Source: Mesorhizobium_B sp035998495 (lineage in GTDB: Bacteria; Pseudomonadota; Alphaproteobacteria; Rhizobiales; Rhizobiaceae). Taken from it: DNA of 64,000 nt. The stretch spans positions 62,001 to 126,000 of the forward strand of contig DASYHP010000067.1 of NCBI GenBank assembly GCA_035998495.1, read 5' to 3'. The position numbers and the translations under genes are program-made. The notes beneath the pieces are model-generated. The model saw nothing but the letters and a program-made list of their open reading frames with translations, did not search any database and was not told the DNA's origin. Within the stretch, counting starts at the first letter, position 1. Each line of letters starts with the position of its first letter. Positions 31,315 to 40,807 of this stretch are shown here, one piece after another.

Positions 31315-34095
31315 ATGCTCGACAAGACCTATGACGCCAAGGCCGTCGAGCCGCGCATCGCCGAGCTTTGGGAGAGCGAAGGCGCGTTCCGCGCCGGCGC
31401 TGGCGCGGACGAAGGCGCCGCGGCCTTCACGGTCGTCATTCCGCCGCCCAACGTCACGGGCTCGCTGCATATCGGGCACGCGCTCAACAACACGCTGCAG
31501 GACGTGCTCGTCCGCTTCGAGCGTATGCGCGGGCGCAATGTGCTCTGGCAGCCGGGCATGGACCATGCCGGCATCGCCACCCAGATGGTCGTCGAGCGCC
31601 AACTGGGCGAGCAGGGCATCCGCCGCCGCGAGCTGTCGCGCGAGGAGTTCATCGACCGGGTCTGGCGGTGGAAGGCGCAATCGGGCGGCGCGATCATCCA
31701 CCAGTTGAAGCGGCTTGGCGCGTCGTGCGACTGGTCGCGCGAGCGCTTCACCATGGACGAGGGCCTGTCGCAGGCCGTCATCGAGGTGTTCGTCCGGCTC
31801 TACAAGGACGGGCTGATCTACCGCGACAAGCGGCTGGTCAACTGGGACCCGGCGCTGGGCACGGCCATCTCCGACCTCGAAGTCGAGAACCGCGAGGTGG
31901 ACGGCCATCTCTGGCACTTTCGTTACCCGCTCGAAGGCGTGGCGTTCGATCCGGAGAACCCGGCCACCTTCATCACCGTCGCCACCACGCGCCCCGAGAC
32001 CATGCTGGGCGACACGGGCGTGGCCGTGCATCCCGAGGACGAGCGCTTTCGCGCCCTCGTGGGCCGGAACGTCGTGCTGCCGCTGGTGGGCCGGCGCATC
32101 CCGGTCGTCGCCGACGAGTATTCCGATCCCGAGAAGGGCACGGGCGCGGTGAAGATCACGCCCGCGCATGATTTCAACGACTTCGAGGTGGGCCGCCGCC
32201 ACGGGCTCCGCGCCGTCAACGTCATGACGCCCGAGGCGACGATGCTCCTTCGGGACAATGACGACTTCCTGGACGGGCTGGATGCCGGCGGGCCGCTGGC
32301 GGGAGCCTGGGCCGAACTCCACGGCCTCGACCGTTCGGAGGCGCGCAGCCGCGTCGTCGCCCTGATGGTGGCCGGCGGCTTCCTTGCCAAAGTCGAGCCG
32401 CACCGGCACACGGTGCCCCATGGCGACCGCGGCGGCGTGCCGATCGAGCCCTTCCTCACCGACCAGTGGTATGTGAACGCGGCGGAGCTGGCGCGTCCGG
32501 CGGTCGCCTCCGTGCGCGAGGGCCGCACGAGCTTCGTGCCGAAGAACTGGGAAAAGACCTATTTCGAGTGGATGGAGAACATCCAGCCCTGGTGCGTCTC
32601 GCGCCAGCTCTGGTGGGGCCACCGCATCCCGGCCTGGTACGGGCCGGACGGCGCGGTCTTCGTCGAGCGCACCGAGGAAGAGGCGCTGGGCGCCGCCATC
32701 CAGCACTACATCGCCCATGAGGGGCCGATGAAGGCCGTGGTCGAGGATCTCCTCGAGAACTTCCGGCCCGGCGAGATCCTGACCCGCGACGAGGATGTGC
32801 TCGACACCTGGTTCTCGTCGGCGCTCTGGCCCTTTTCCACGCTCGGCTGGCCGGAGGAGACGGAGGCGCTGCGCACCTACTATCCGACCGACGTGCTGGT
32901 GACCGGCTTCGACATCATCTTCTTCTGGGTGGCCCGCATGATGATGATGGGCCTGCAATTCACCGATCGCGAGCCCTTCCACACCGTCTATGTCCACGCC
33001 CTGGTGCGCGATAAGCACGGGGCCAAGATGTCGAAGTCCAAGGGCAACGTGATCGATCCCCTGGAACTGATCGACGAATACGGCGCGGACGCGTTGCGCT
33101 TCACGCTGGCGATCATGGCCGCGCAGGGGCGCGACGTGAAGCTCGACCCCGCGCGGGTCGCCGGCTATCGCAACTTCGGCACCAAGCTCTGGAACGCCAC
33201 CCGCTTCGCGCAGATGAACGGCGTGGCGGGCGAAGGGGACTTCCTGCCCTCCGAAGCCGGGCTCACGGTGAACCGTTGGGTGCTGACAGAGCTCACCCGC
33301 GCCGCCCGCGAGATCACGGACGGGGTCACGAGCTACCGCTTCAACGACGCGGCGGCGGCCGCCTACCGCTTCGTCTGGAACACCGTCTGCGACTGGTATC
33401 TGGAGCTGCTCAAGCCGATCTTCGCCGGCGCTGATGAAGCCGCGAAGCAGGAGTCGCGCCTCTGCGCCGCGCATGTGCTGAACGAGTGCTTCAAGCTTCT
33501 GCACCCCTTCATGCCCTTCATGACCGAGGAGCTCTGGAGCCTGACGGGTGGCGAGACGGGCCGCGAGCGCCTTCTCTGCCATTCCCGCTGGCCCGAGCCG
33601 GCGTTCGAGGACGCCCAGGGCGCGGCCGAGATCAACTGGCTGATCGAACTCGTCGGCGGCATCCGGTCGGTGCGCTCCGAGATGAACGTGCCGCCGGCGG
33701 CGGTCGCCCCTCTCGTGGTGCTCGGCGCGCGCGCCGAGACGCGCCAGCGCCTCGCGCGGCACGAGGCGGCGTTGAAGCGCCTGGCGCGTGTGGGCGAGAT
33801 CTCCGAGGGCGTCCTCGCGCCGCCGGCGTCGGCGCAGATCGTGCTGGGCGAGGCGACCGTGTGCCTGCCGTTGGGCAGCCTGATCGATCTCAACGCGGAG
33901 GCCATCCGGCTGCGCAAGGAACAGACCAAGGTGACCGAGGAGATCGCCCGGCTTCGTACCAAGCTCGCCAATGAGCGATTCGTCGCCAACGCCCCGCCCG
34001 AACTGGTGGAGGCCGAGCGCGAGAAGCTGGCGGCGTTCCAGGAACGGCAGATCAAGCTGGACCTGGCTTTGTCGCGGCTGCGCGCCGACGCCTGA
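31315..34095 (+). CDS. valS: Valyl-tRNA synthetase
   Basis: A 926-residue class I aminoacyl-tRNA synthetase. HIGH is at residues 52-55 (PNVTGSLHIGHALNN) and KMSKS at 571-575. The editing domain lies between, with FITVATTRPETMLGDTGVAV, followed by the anticodon-binding domain and a C-terminal coiled coil (KEQTKVTEEIARLRTKLANE) that contacts tRNA-Val. Length and order are normal. The antisense strand shows a very long frame, which is a GC-codon artefact. Confidence 0.98.
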   Translation: MLDKTYDAKAVEPRIAELWESEGAFRAGAGADEGAAAFTVVIPPPNVTGSLHIGHALNNTLQDVLVRFERMRGRNVLWQPGMDHAGIATQMVVERQLGEQGIRRRELSREEFIDRVWRWKAQSGGAIIHQLKRLGASCDWSRERFTMDEGLSQAVIEVFVRLYKDGLIYRDKRLVNWDPALGTAISDLEVENREVDGHLWHFRYPLEGVAFDPENPATFITVATTRPETMLGDTGVAVHPEDERFRALVGRNVVLPLVGRRIPVVADEYSDPEKGTGAVKITPAHDFNDFEVGRRHGLRAVNVMTPEATMLLRDNDDFLDGLDAGGPLAGAWAELHGLDRSEARSRVVALMVAGGFLAKVEPHRHTVPHGDRGGVPIEPFLTDQWYVNAAELARPAVASVREGRTSFVPKNWEKTYFEWMENIQPWCVSRQLWWGHRIPAWYGPDGAVFVERTEEEALGAAIQHYIAHEGPMKAVVEDLLENFRPGEILTRDEDVLDTWFSSALWPFSTLGWPEETEALRTYYPTDVLVTGFDIIFFWVARMMMMGLQFTDREPFHTVYVHALVRDKHGAKMSKSKGNVIDPLELIDEYGADALRFTLAIMAAQGRDVKLDPARVAGYRNFGTKLWNATRFAQMNGVAGEGDFLPSEAGLTVNRWVLTELTRAAREITDGVTSYRFNDAAAAAYRFVWNTVCDWYLELLKPIFAGADEAAKQESRLCAAHVLNECFKLLHPFMPFMTEELWSLTGGETGRERLLCHSRWPEPAFEDAQGAAEINWLIELVGGIRSVRSEMNVPPAAVAPLVVLGARAETRQRLARHEAALKRLARVGEISEGVLAPPASAQIVLGEATVCLPLGSLIDLNAEAIRLRKEQTKVTEEIARLRTKLANERFVANAPPELVEAEREKLAAFQERQIKLDLALSRLRADA

Positions 34096-34392
34096 ACCGC
34101 GATGGCGGCTGCTGGCGCGGCCCGCGCCAGACCCGTTGCGACGCATTTTCGCCGAAATGTTGCCATGTTGCCACAATTCGGGGCTGAGCCGCATCTACCG
34201 CAAAGAAGTCAACAGTTTAAAAGCATGACTTAACTGGCGACCTCAATGCAGGCCGCCTGAAACCCTGGGCGTTCAGGGGTCGTCAAGCACGCCGACCCTC
34301 CGGCTGCGGGTTCCTGCCTTTCCCGCCCCGTTGCGTGTTCCCCCCTTGTCGAGTCTATGCTCCGGCAACGAACTCACGGGGGAAACCGATCC

Positions 34393-35736
34393 ATGCGCAG
34401 CCTGATCTCGCGCGCTCTTTTCGTTGCCGGCGCGTCCGCCTTGGCCGTTGCTTCCGCCCAGGCCGGCGGCTTCGACCGCGGCGGCGTGCAGGTCGATCTT
34501 CTGTTCGATCCCGCGCGCATCGCGACCGAAGCCGGCGTCACCTATGTGTCGCCTCAGCGCGAGTTGAAGAACGTGCAGCGGGCGACGAGCTCCACAGACC
34601 CGCTTGCCGACCGGATCCGTGCCGGCCTGATTGCGAGGGGGATAGATCGTGACAGAGCCACTGGTGTTGCTAACTCATTGCGGCGCCCGCCGCTGTTCAG
34701 CGGGTCGGTCGAGGTCGAGGGCGACTATGCGGTGCCTCGGCTCGGCGCCAAGTTCAACATCTTCGAGCCAGTAGATTGCTTGGCCACCTACACCCAACCC
34801 TACGGTGCCGACGCGGACTACGGCACGAACAACGCCTATTCGCCCACGGCGGTGGAGTTCGAGGTCGATTCGCACGATTTCGGCCTGACTTGCTCCTATA
34901 AGTTCGATCTGGCCGGGGGTCAGTTCCGTGTCATCGGCGGTACATCCTACCAGCAGCTCGACGCATACCTCGCGCGCCAGACCCTTCTCGACTTCGGCAA
35001 TGAGGGCATCGGCACGTTCGAGCTGTCGGACGAGGCTTGGAGCTACAGGGTCGGCGCAGCCTACGAGATTCCCGAGATCGCGCTGCGCGCCCTCGTGCTC
35101 TACTCAGGACGCTACGAATACGATCTGACAGGCACGGTGGACACGACCGGGTTCGGGCCGACCGGCACGGTGCTGGCGCCTTTGCCGGGACCGTTCTCTC
35201 CATTTTCTCCGCGGCTCACCACCGGCGTCTTCGACGTCGATGCGCAGACCGAAATTCCGCAGGCGCTGGACATCCGCCTGCAATCCGGATTGGCAGAAGG
35301 CCTGCTCGGCTTTGTCAACATCCGCTGGCAGGACTGGAGCCAGCTTCAGCGGGTGAGAATCAACGGCGTCGTCAGCCCGGCGACGGGCCAAGTCTCTCCG
35401 ACCACGAGCTTCGATGCCTTCTATGAGGACGGCTGGACGGTGACGGCCGGTCTCGGCAAGAAGTTCACCGACACGTTCTCAGGTCTCGCCTCGGTCACCT
35501 GGGACAAGGGCACGTCCACGTTCTACGGCTCGCAGACGGACGTCTATACGGTCGCGCTGGGCGGCTCCTACACGCCCACGGAGAACGTGGAGCTTCGCTT
35601 CGGCGGGTCGGTCGGCGTGCTGACGGGCGGTCGCTCAGACTTCATCGCCGAGCAGGATCCCGCGAACTATGTCAGCTACGAGTTCGACGCCGACACGGTC
35701 GTCGCCGGCTCGGCTTCGATCAAGGTGAAGTTCTGA
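34393..35736 (+). CDS. OMPP1/FadL-type outer membrane transport protein
   Basis: A 447-residue protein with signal peptide (MRSLISRALFVAGASALAVA, cleaved near SAQA) and a predicted beta-barrel of about 14 strands. The mature start GGFDRGGVQVDLLFDP and the C-terminal strand ending VAGSASIKVKF (aromatic last residue) match the OMPP1/FadL/TodX family, which lets hydrophobic compounds such as long-chain fatty acids cross the outer membrane. Substrate unknown. About 300 bases of non-coding DNA precede it and two hairpins follow. Confidence 0.85.
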   Translation: MRSLISRALFVAGASALAVASAQAGGFDRGGVQVDLLFDPARIATEAGVTYVSPQRELKNVQRATSSTDPLADRIRAGLIARGIDRDRATGVANSLRRPPLFSGSVEVEGDYAVPRLGAKFNIFEPVDCLATYTQPYGADADYGTNNAYSPTAVEFEVDSHDFGLTCSYKFDLAGGQFRVIGGTSYQQLDAYLARQTLLDFGNEGIGTFELSDEAWSYRVGAAYEIPEIALRALVLYSGRYEYDLTGTVDTTGFGPTGTVLAPLPGPFSPFSPRLTTGVFDVDAQTEIPQALDIRLQSGLAEGLLGFVNIRWQDWSQLQRVRINGVVSPATGQVSPTTSFDAFYEDGWTVTAGLGKKFTDTFSGLASVTWDKGTSTFYGSQTDVYTVALGGSYTPTENVELRFGGSVGVLTGGRSDFIAEQDPANYVSYEFDADTVVAGSASIKVKF

Positions 35737-36078
35737 GGCGCGCATCCCCCAGGCTCATCCCGCGTCGCAGGATGAGCCTGTAAGCTGCTGATCTAACATC
35801 TATGAGTCTGGATGGCGAGCCGGATCTCCTCCCGGCTCGTTTTCGTTGCGCCTGCGGCAGCGACTGAGGCCCTCGGGCAAGTCCTTCGGACCCGGTCTCC
35901 GGATTTGTGACTTCGGCGCAACACTCTCACGGCCGCCGTCGCGCAGGGAACCATCCAGGAACTTTCCGCCGCTATCCCGCCATAAACCACGCGCACCCCG
36001 AAAGCGCTTCCTCGACCGGACGCCTTGGCGGATCGAGCGCAGGATTGAGCCGCAAATGAGTTGCGGCCGAGGACACAG
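35737..36078. other. 342-base spacer with two hairpins upstream of ilvD
   Basis: A perfect 11-bp hairpin CAGGCTCATCC/GGATGAGCCTG (35750-35780) and a second hairpin CGAGCCGG/CCGGCTCG followed by TTTT (35816-35843), a terminator for the porin gene. The rest is the ilvD leader. I see no leader peptide rich in branched-chain codons. Confidence 0.6.
35816..35843 (+). terminator. Rho-independent terminator of the porin gene
   Basis: An 8-bp GC stem with an 8-base loop followed by TTTT, 80 bases after the porin stop codon. Confidence 0.75.
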
Positions 36079-37803
36079 ATGGACGCTCACGCGATCTCGA
36101 AAGCTAGGCTCCCCAGCCGGCATGTGACGGTTGGTCCGCAACGCGCGCCGCACCGCTCCTATCTATATGCGATGGGGCTGTCCGCCACGGAGATCGCGCA
36201 GCCGCTGGTAGGCGTCGCGAGCTGCTGGAACGAGGCCGCGCCCTGCAACATCTCGCTGATGCGCCAGGCCCAGGTGGTCAAGAAGGGTGTCGCGGCGGCC
36301 AGCGGCACGCCGCGCGAGTTCTGCACCATCACCGTCACCGACGGCATCGCCATGGGCCATCAGGGGATGAAGGCGTCGCTGGTGTCGCGCGAGGTCATCG
36401 CCGACTCGGTCGAGCTGACCATGCGCGGTCACTGCTACGACGCACTCGTGGGGCTCGCCGGATGCGACAAGTCGCTGCCCGGCATGATGATGGCCATGGT
36501 GCGCCTCAATGTGCCCTCCGTCTTCATCTATGGCGGCTCGATCCTGCCCGGCACCCACAAGGGTCGGCCGATCACGGTTCAAGACGTGTTCGAGGCCGTC
36601 GGCCAGCATTCGGTCGGCGCCATCGACGACGAGGAGCTCGAACAGATCGAGCAGTCGGCCTGCCCCTCGGCCGGCTCCTGCGGCGCGCAGTTCACGGCCA
36701 ACACCATGGCGACGGTCGCGGAGGCGATCGGCTTGGCGCTCCCTTATTCCTGCGGGGCGCCGGCACCATATGAGATGCGCGACCGCTTCAACTTCGCGGC
36801 CGGCGAGAAGGTCATGGAGCTGATCGCCAAGAACATCCGCCCGCGCGACATCGTCACGAGGCATGCGCTGGAGAACGCCGCGGCCGTGGTGTCGGCCTCG
36901 GGCGGCTCCACCAACGCCGCGCTGCACCTGCCGGCAATCGCGCATGAGGCCGGCATCAAGTTCGACCTGTTCGACGTGGCCGAAATCTTCGAGCGCACCC
37001 CTTACGTCGCCGACTTGAAGCCGGGCGGCCGCTATGTCGCCAAGGACATGTTCGAGGTCGGCGGCATCCCGCTTCTCATGAAGACGCTGCTCGACCACGG
37101 TTTTCTGCACGGCGACTGCATGACGGTGACCGGCCGCACGATCGCCGAGAACCTGGAAAAGGTCGCCTGGAATGACGGCCAGGACGTGGTGCGGCCGGCC
37201 GACAAGCCCATCACCGTCACCGGCGGCGTGGTGGGCCTCAAGGGCAACCTCGCCCCCGAAGGCGCCATCGTGAAGGTGGCCGGCATGAAGAACCTCCAGT
37301 TCTCCGGCCCGGCCCGCTGCTTCGACAGCGAGGAGGCCTGCTTCGAGGCTGTGACGAACCGCCGGTACGAAGAGGGCGAGGTGCTGGTCATCCGTTACGA
37401 GGGCCCCAGGGGCGGGCCGGGCATGCGCGAGATGCTGTCCACCACGGCCGCGCTCTATGGGCAGGGCATGGGCGACAAACTGGCGCTCATCACCGACGGC
37501 CGCTTTTCGGGCGCGACCCGCGGCTTCTGCGTCGGCCATGTCGGGCCTGAAGCCGCCGTGGGCGGGCCGATCGGCCTCCTGCGCGACGGCGACGTCGTCT
37601 CGATCGATGCGACCAGGGGCACGCTTTCGGTGGAGCTCTCCGACCAGGAGCTGGCCGAACGCCGAACGGCCTGGACCCCGCGCGAGACCGACTACCGCTC
37701 GGGCGCGCTGTGGAAATATGCGCAGACCGTCGGTTCGGCGCGCGACGGCGCCGTCACCCATCCCGGCGGCTCCGCCGAAACGCTCTCCTATGCGGACATC
37801 TGA
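36079..37803 (+). CDS. ilvD: Dihydroxy-acid dehydratase
   Basis: A 574-residue iron-sulfur enzyme of valine, isoleucine and pantothenate synthesis that dehydrates 2,3-dihydroxy acids to 2-keto acids. Motifs GVASCWNEAAPCN, LAGCDKSLPG and CPSAGSCGAQFTANTM carry the cysteines for the cluster, and GRFSGATRGFCVGHVGPEA lies near the C-terminus. The start is ATG 36079 (MDAHAISKARLPSRHVT). It overlaps the exoR gene at its 3' end. No other ilv gene is in the window. Confidence 0.96.
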   Translation: MDAHAISKARLPSRHVTVGPQRAPHRSYLYAMGLSATEIAQPLVGVASCWNEAAPCNISLMRQAQVVKKGVAAASGTPREFCTITVTDGIAMGHQGMKASLVSREVIADSVELTMRGHCYDALVGLAGCDKSLPGMMMAMVRLNVPSVFIYGGSILPGTHKGRPITVQDVFEAVGQHSVGAIDDEELEQIEQSACPSAGSCGAQFTANTMATVAEAIGLALPYSCGAPAPYEMRDRFNFAAGEKVMELIAKNIRPRDIVTRHALENAAAVVSASGGSTNAALHLPAIAHEAGIKFDLFDVAEIFERTPYVADLKPGGRYVAKDMFEVGGIPLLMKTLLDHGFLHGDCMTVTGRTIAENLEKVAWNDGQDVVRPADKPITVTGGVVGLKGNLAPEGAIVKVAGMKNLQFSGPARCFDSEEACFEAVTNRRYEEGEVLVIRYEGPRGGPGMREMLSTTAALYGQGMGDKLALITDGRFSGATRGFCVGHVGPEAAVGGPIGLLRDGDVVSIDATRGTLSVELSDQELAERRTAWTPRETDYRSGALWKYAQTVGSARDGAVTHPGGSAETLSYADI

Positions 37804-38617
37804 CGTGCTGCGTTCCTGGTTACTTGTCGGCGTGACCTTGGCGCTTCTGGGCGCGCCGGGCGGAGCCTGGGCGTTCGACAACGACGTGTTCGACGACCAG
37901 CCGGTCGCCGCGCCCCAGGGTGCGGAGATGTCGAGCCCCTTCGACGTTTTCCGCTTAGGTTTCTCCGCCTACAAGAGCGGACACAAGGATCAGGCGGTGG
38001 AGGCCTACCGCTATGCCGCCGAGAACGGCCAGATCGGCGCGAGCTGGAAGCTCGCGCGGATGTATGCCGAAGGCGACGGCGTGGCCGAGGACGACTTCGA
38101 GGCGTTCAAGTATTTCAGCGAGATCGTTGAGCAGGACGTGGAGTCCGGCAGCCCGGAGGAGACCTATGTCTCCGACGCCCTGGTCGCCTTGGGCAACTAT
38201 CTCAAGCAGGGCATCCCCGGCACGCCGGTGAAGCGCGACATGGTGGCGGCGCAGGAATATTTCATGAGGGCGGCCGCCAACCACCGCAACCCCACGGCCC
38301 AGTTCGAGATGGGCAAGATGTTCCTGAAGGGCGAGGGCGGGGTCAAGGCGAGCCTGCGCCAGGCCGGGCGTTGGCTGCATCTCGCCGCCGAGAAGGGCCA
38401 TGCCGGCGCGCAGGCCACGCTCGGCCAGCTTCTGTTCGAGAGCGGCAAGGTCGTTCGCGGGCTCGCCATGATGACGGCCGCGCTGGAGCGCGCGTCGCCC
38501 GCCGACCAGTCCTGGATCCGCAACATGCAGGAAGAAGCGTTCGCCGTGGTCGAGGAGAAGGACCGCCGCACGGCGATCACCATGGCGCAGGACATGCTGG
38601 CGAACGGGATGCGCTAG
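37790..38617 (+). CDS. exoR: ExoR, periplasmic Sel1-repeat regulator
   Basis: A 275-residue secreted protein with signal peptide (VLRSWLLVGVTLALLGAPGG) and four or five Sel1/TPR-like repeats (SYKSGHKDQAVEAYRYAAEN-type, GDGVAEDDFEAFKYFSEIVE, FEMGKMFLKGEGGVKASLRQ). In rhizobia, ExoR holds the ExoS sensor kinase inactive in the periplasm and is degraded to switch between motility and exopolysaccharide production; the sequence layout matches it closely. ATG 37790 lies inside ilvD (14-base overlap); GTG 37805 is an alternative. Its presence points to the Hyphomicrobiales. Confidence 0.88.
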   Translation: MRTSDVLRSWLLVGVTLALLGAPGGAWAFDNDVFDDQPVAAPQGAEMSSPFDVFRLGFSAYKSGHKDQAVEAYRYAAENGQIGASWKLARMYAEGDGVAEDDFEAFKYFSEIVEQDVESGSPEETYVSDALVALGNYLKQGIPGTPVKRDMVAAQEYFMRAAANHRNPTAQFEMGKMFLKGEGGVKASLRQAGRWLHLAAEKGHAGAQATLGQLLFESGKVVRGLAMMTAALERASPADQSWIRNMQEEAFAVVEEKDRRTAITMAQDMLANGMR

Positions 38618-38667
38618 CAGCTCTCCGCGACCGGGACAAAAAAGGCGACGCGGTGGGCCGCGCCGTG

Positions 38668-39270
38668 TCAGGACCCGCTCCGGCCCGCACCCCACAACCC
38701 CGTTTCGGTCCACCCCAACGCCTCGACCTCCGACGCCCGCAGCGGCGCCTCGTCGGCCAGGAAGAACTCATCGAGTTGGGGCGGGGCGACGGCTGTTCCC
38801 GTAAGCATCGCATGGGCTTGGCCGCGATGGTGGATCTGGTGCTGGAAGAGGTGCATCAGCACGCGATCGGTGCGCTCGCGCTGCACCCGCCCGCCCTCGC
38901 GGGTGAGCCGGACCTCGCGTCCGAGATCGTTGTCCGTGAGGGACTCGCACAGGGCGATCAGCCGGCGGTCGGTATCGGCCTGGGCGCGCCGCAGCGCTTC
39001 GGCCTCTCGGAAAGGGGTTTCGTCCCGGAACGCCGCCAAGCCCAGCGATCCGCCGCCCAGGGCGTCGACATAGAACCAGTCGACCGTGAGGTTATGGTTC
39101 AGCGTCAGGAGCAGCGACGGGAAGAAGCTCGTCCGCTCCCGCTCGAACTCCTCCGGGCTCAGCGTGGCGCAGGCGCGCAGCAGGCGGTCGTTGGACCACG
39201 CATTGTTGTGCGCCCAGAAGGCGAAGTAACGGGCAGCGGGATAGGGCGGAGCGTCCGGCATGGCCCGCAT
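38668..39270 (-). CDS. DinB-family protein
   Basis: A 200-residue four-helix-bundle protein of the DinB/YfiT superfamily. The metal-binding histidines are H59 in TLNHNLTVDWFYVD and two in HLFQHQIHHRGQAHAMLTG, the usual three-histidine pattern. Members act as thiol-dependent transferases or hydrolases; the substrate of this one cannot be inferred. It converges on exoR and lies just downstream of a DUF3072 gene on the same strand. Confidence 0.85.
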   Translation of the reverse strand: MRAMPDAPPYPAARYFAFWAHNNAWSNDRLLRACATLSPEEFERERTSFFPSLLLTLNHNLTVDWFYVDALGGGSLGLAAFRDETPFREAEALRRAQADTDRRLIALCESLTDNDLGREVRLTREGGRVQRERTDRVLMHLFQHQIHHRGQAHAMLTGTAVAPPQLDEFFLADEAPLRASEVEALGWTETGLWGAGRSGS

Positions 39271-39299
39271 CGTGCCTTCCGGGCGCGCCCGAGTCGAGG

Positions 39300-39521
39300 T
39301 CAGCCGTTCTTCAGCCGCGGCGAGCGGTTCTTGAGTTCGTCGATCAGCTTGCTGGCGTCCGCCTTGGACAGGTTCTCGTCGAACGCTTCGCCCGTCTCCT
39401 CACAAAGCGTCTTGAGATAGGACGCCTGCGCCCCGGTCATGGGCTCGTCGCCCGTGACCCAGTCGTTCGGGTCTTTTTCGGCATTCGATTCGGGGTGCGT
39501 CTTGGGTTGCGCATCAGCCAT
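39300..39521 (-). CDS. DUF3072 domain protein
   Basis: A 73-residue soluble protein: an acidic N-terminus followed by WVTGDEPMTGAQASYLKTLC, then ETGEAFDENLSKADASKLID, the DUF3072 consensus. The function of the family is unknown. No membrane segment. It lies between dinB-like and xth genes, all minus strand. Confidence 0.85.
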   Translation of the reverse strand: MADAQPKTHPESNAEKDPNDWVTGDEPMTGAQASYLKTLCEETGEAFDENLSKADASKLIDELKNRSPRLKNG

Positions 39522-39587
39522 GGGATCATCCTCTCGGTTGAGATGTTCCCATAATGTTCCGGACGTGGGAGAGTTCCGGCCGCGGCA

Positions 39588-40379
39588 TCACACCGGATCG
39601 AAGCGAAGCTCCGCGACCGCCGGCACGTGATCGGACGGCTTCTCCCAGGCGCGCACATGCTTCTCCACGCTCGCTGCCGCGAGGCGATTCGCCGCCTCGG
39701 GCGAGAGCATGAGATGGTCGATGCGGATGCCGTTGTTCCGCTGCCACGAGCCGCCCTGATAATCCCAGAACGTGTAGACGTCCGGGCGATCGTCCACGGC
39801 TCGCAGCGCGTCCGTGAAGCCGAGCGCCGCCAGACGGCGGAAGTTCCGCCGCGATTCGGGCCGGAACAGCGCGTCGCCCTCCCAGGCCTCGGGGTTCTTG
39901 GCGTCCTTCGGTTCGGGGATCACGTTGTAATCGCCCGCAAGCACCAGCGGCTCCTCAAGCATGAGCCGCTCGCGCGCCCAGCGCTCCAGCCGCTCCATCC
40001 AGCCGAGCTTGTAGGTGAACTTCTCGGTGCCCACGGGATTGCCGTTGGGCAGATAAAGCGACACGACGCTCAACGCGCCTTGGCGCGTCGAGAACACGCC
40101 TTCGATGAAGCGCGCCTGCTCGTCCGTGTCGTCACCGGGCAGGCCGCGATTCACCTCGTCAAAGCGCAGCTTCGACAGGAGCGCCACGCCGTTGAAACCC
40201 TTTTGGCCGTGCGTCTCCACGGCATAGCCCAGTGCCTCGATCTCTGCGCGCGGGAACTGCTCGTCCACCGACTTGATCTCCTGCAGGCAGGCGATGTCGG
40301 GCTTGCTGGCCTCAAGCCAGGCCACGAGATTGTCGATCCGCGCCCGGACCCCGTTGATGTTCCAGGTCGCGATCTTCAT
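39588..40379 (-). CDS. xth: Exodeoxyribonuclease III (AP endonuclease)
   Basis: A 263-residue enzyme of the ExoIII/APE1 family that cleaves abasic sites and trims 3' ends in base-excision repair. Metal and catalytic motifs: WNINGVRAR (N-terminus), CLQEIKS (E34), SLYLPNG, AGDYNVIPEPKDAK, WDYQGGSWQRNNGIRIDHLM and SDHVPAVAEL. Length and order are normal for the XthA group. Transcribed divergently from dgt, downstream of erpA. Confidence 0.96.
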   Translation of the reverse strand: MKIATWNINGVRARIDNLVAWLEASKPDIACLQEIKSVDEQFPRAEIEALGYAVETHGQKGFNGVALLSKLRFDEVNRGLPGDDTDEQARFIEGVFSTRQGALSVVSLYLPNGNPVGTEKFTYKLGWMERLERWARERLMLEEPLVLAGDYNVIPEPKDAKNPEAWEGDALFRPESRRNFRRLAALGFTDALRAVDDRPDVYTFWDYQGGSWQRNNGIRIDHLMLSPEAANRLAAASVEKHVRAWEKPSDHVPAVAELRFDPV

Positions 40380-40403
40380 GCGGGCTCCGGGATGCGAGTT
40401 GGC

Positions 40404-40754
40404 TTAGATGGAGAAGCTCGTGCCGCAGCCGCAGGAGGCGACGGCGTTCGGGTTCCTGATCTGGAAGCTCTGGCCCATCAGGTCGTCCACGAAGTCGATC
40501 ACCGCGCCGCCCATATAGACCAGCGACAGGTCGTCGATCAGCACCAGAGCCCCGTCCTTCTCGATCGCCACGTCGTCGTCGTTGCGTCCCGAGACGAGAT
40601 CGAACTTGTAGGAGAAGCCCGAGCAGCCGCCGCCCTCGACCGCCACGCGCAACGCCTCCTTGCCCGGTTCCTTCGCCAGGATCTTCGTGATGCGCTTGGC
40701 CGCCGCCTCGGTCAGTTCCACGCGCTTCATCGAAGCGCCCGCATCCAGCGTCAT
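40404..40754 (-). CDS. erpA: Iron-sulfur cluster insertion protein (ErpA/IscA type)
   Basis: A 116-residue A-type carrier that delivers iron-sulfur clusters to apo-enzymes. The three conserved cysteines are in GGGCSGFSYKF and the C-terminal SCGCGTSFSI. The family's usual length is about 105-120. It lies 24 bases upstream of xth on the same strand, so both may be in one transcript. IlvD in this window is a plausible client. ErpA versus IscA is assigned by position outside an isc operon and is not certain. Confidence 0.9.
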   Translation of the reverse strand: MTLDAGASMKRVELTEAAAKRITKILAKEPGKEALRVAVEGGGCSGFSYKFDLVSGRNDDDVAIEKDGALVLIDDLSLVYMGGAVIDFVDDLMGQSFQIRNPNAVASCGCGTSFSI

Positions 40755-40807
40755 GGCCCGGTTCCTTTCGGGTGCTCTGCTTGCATTCGCGTGTGCCCGT
40801 CATAGGT

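Noticed and set aside
30451..34194. A 1247-codon open frame on the minus strand across valS
   Set aside because: It is fully antisense to the intact valS and part of popZ, is rich in His/Arg/Gly/Leu as expected for antisense of GC-rich genes, and has no recognisable domain.
35737..36078. A branched-chain amino acid attenuator before ilvD
   Set aside because: Hairpins are present, but no short leader frame rich in Leu, Val or Ile codons was seen.
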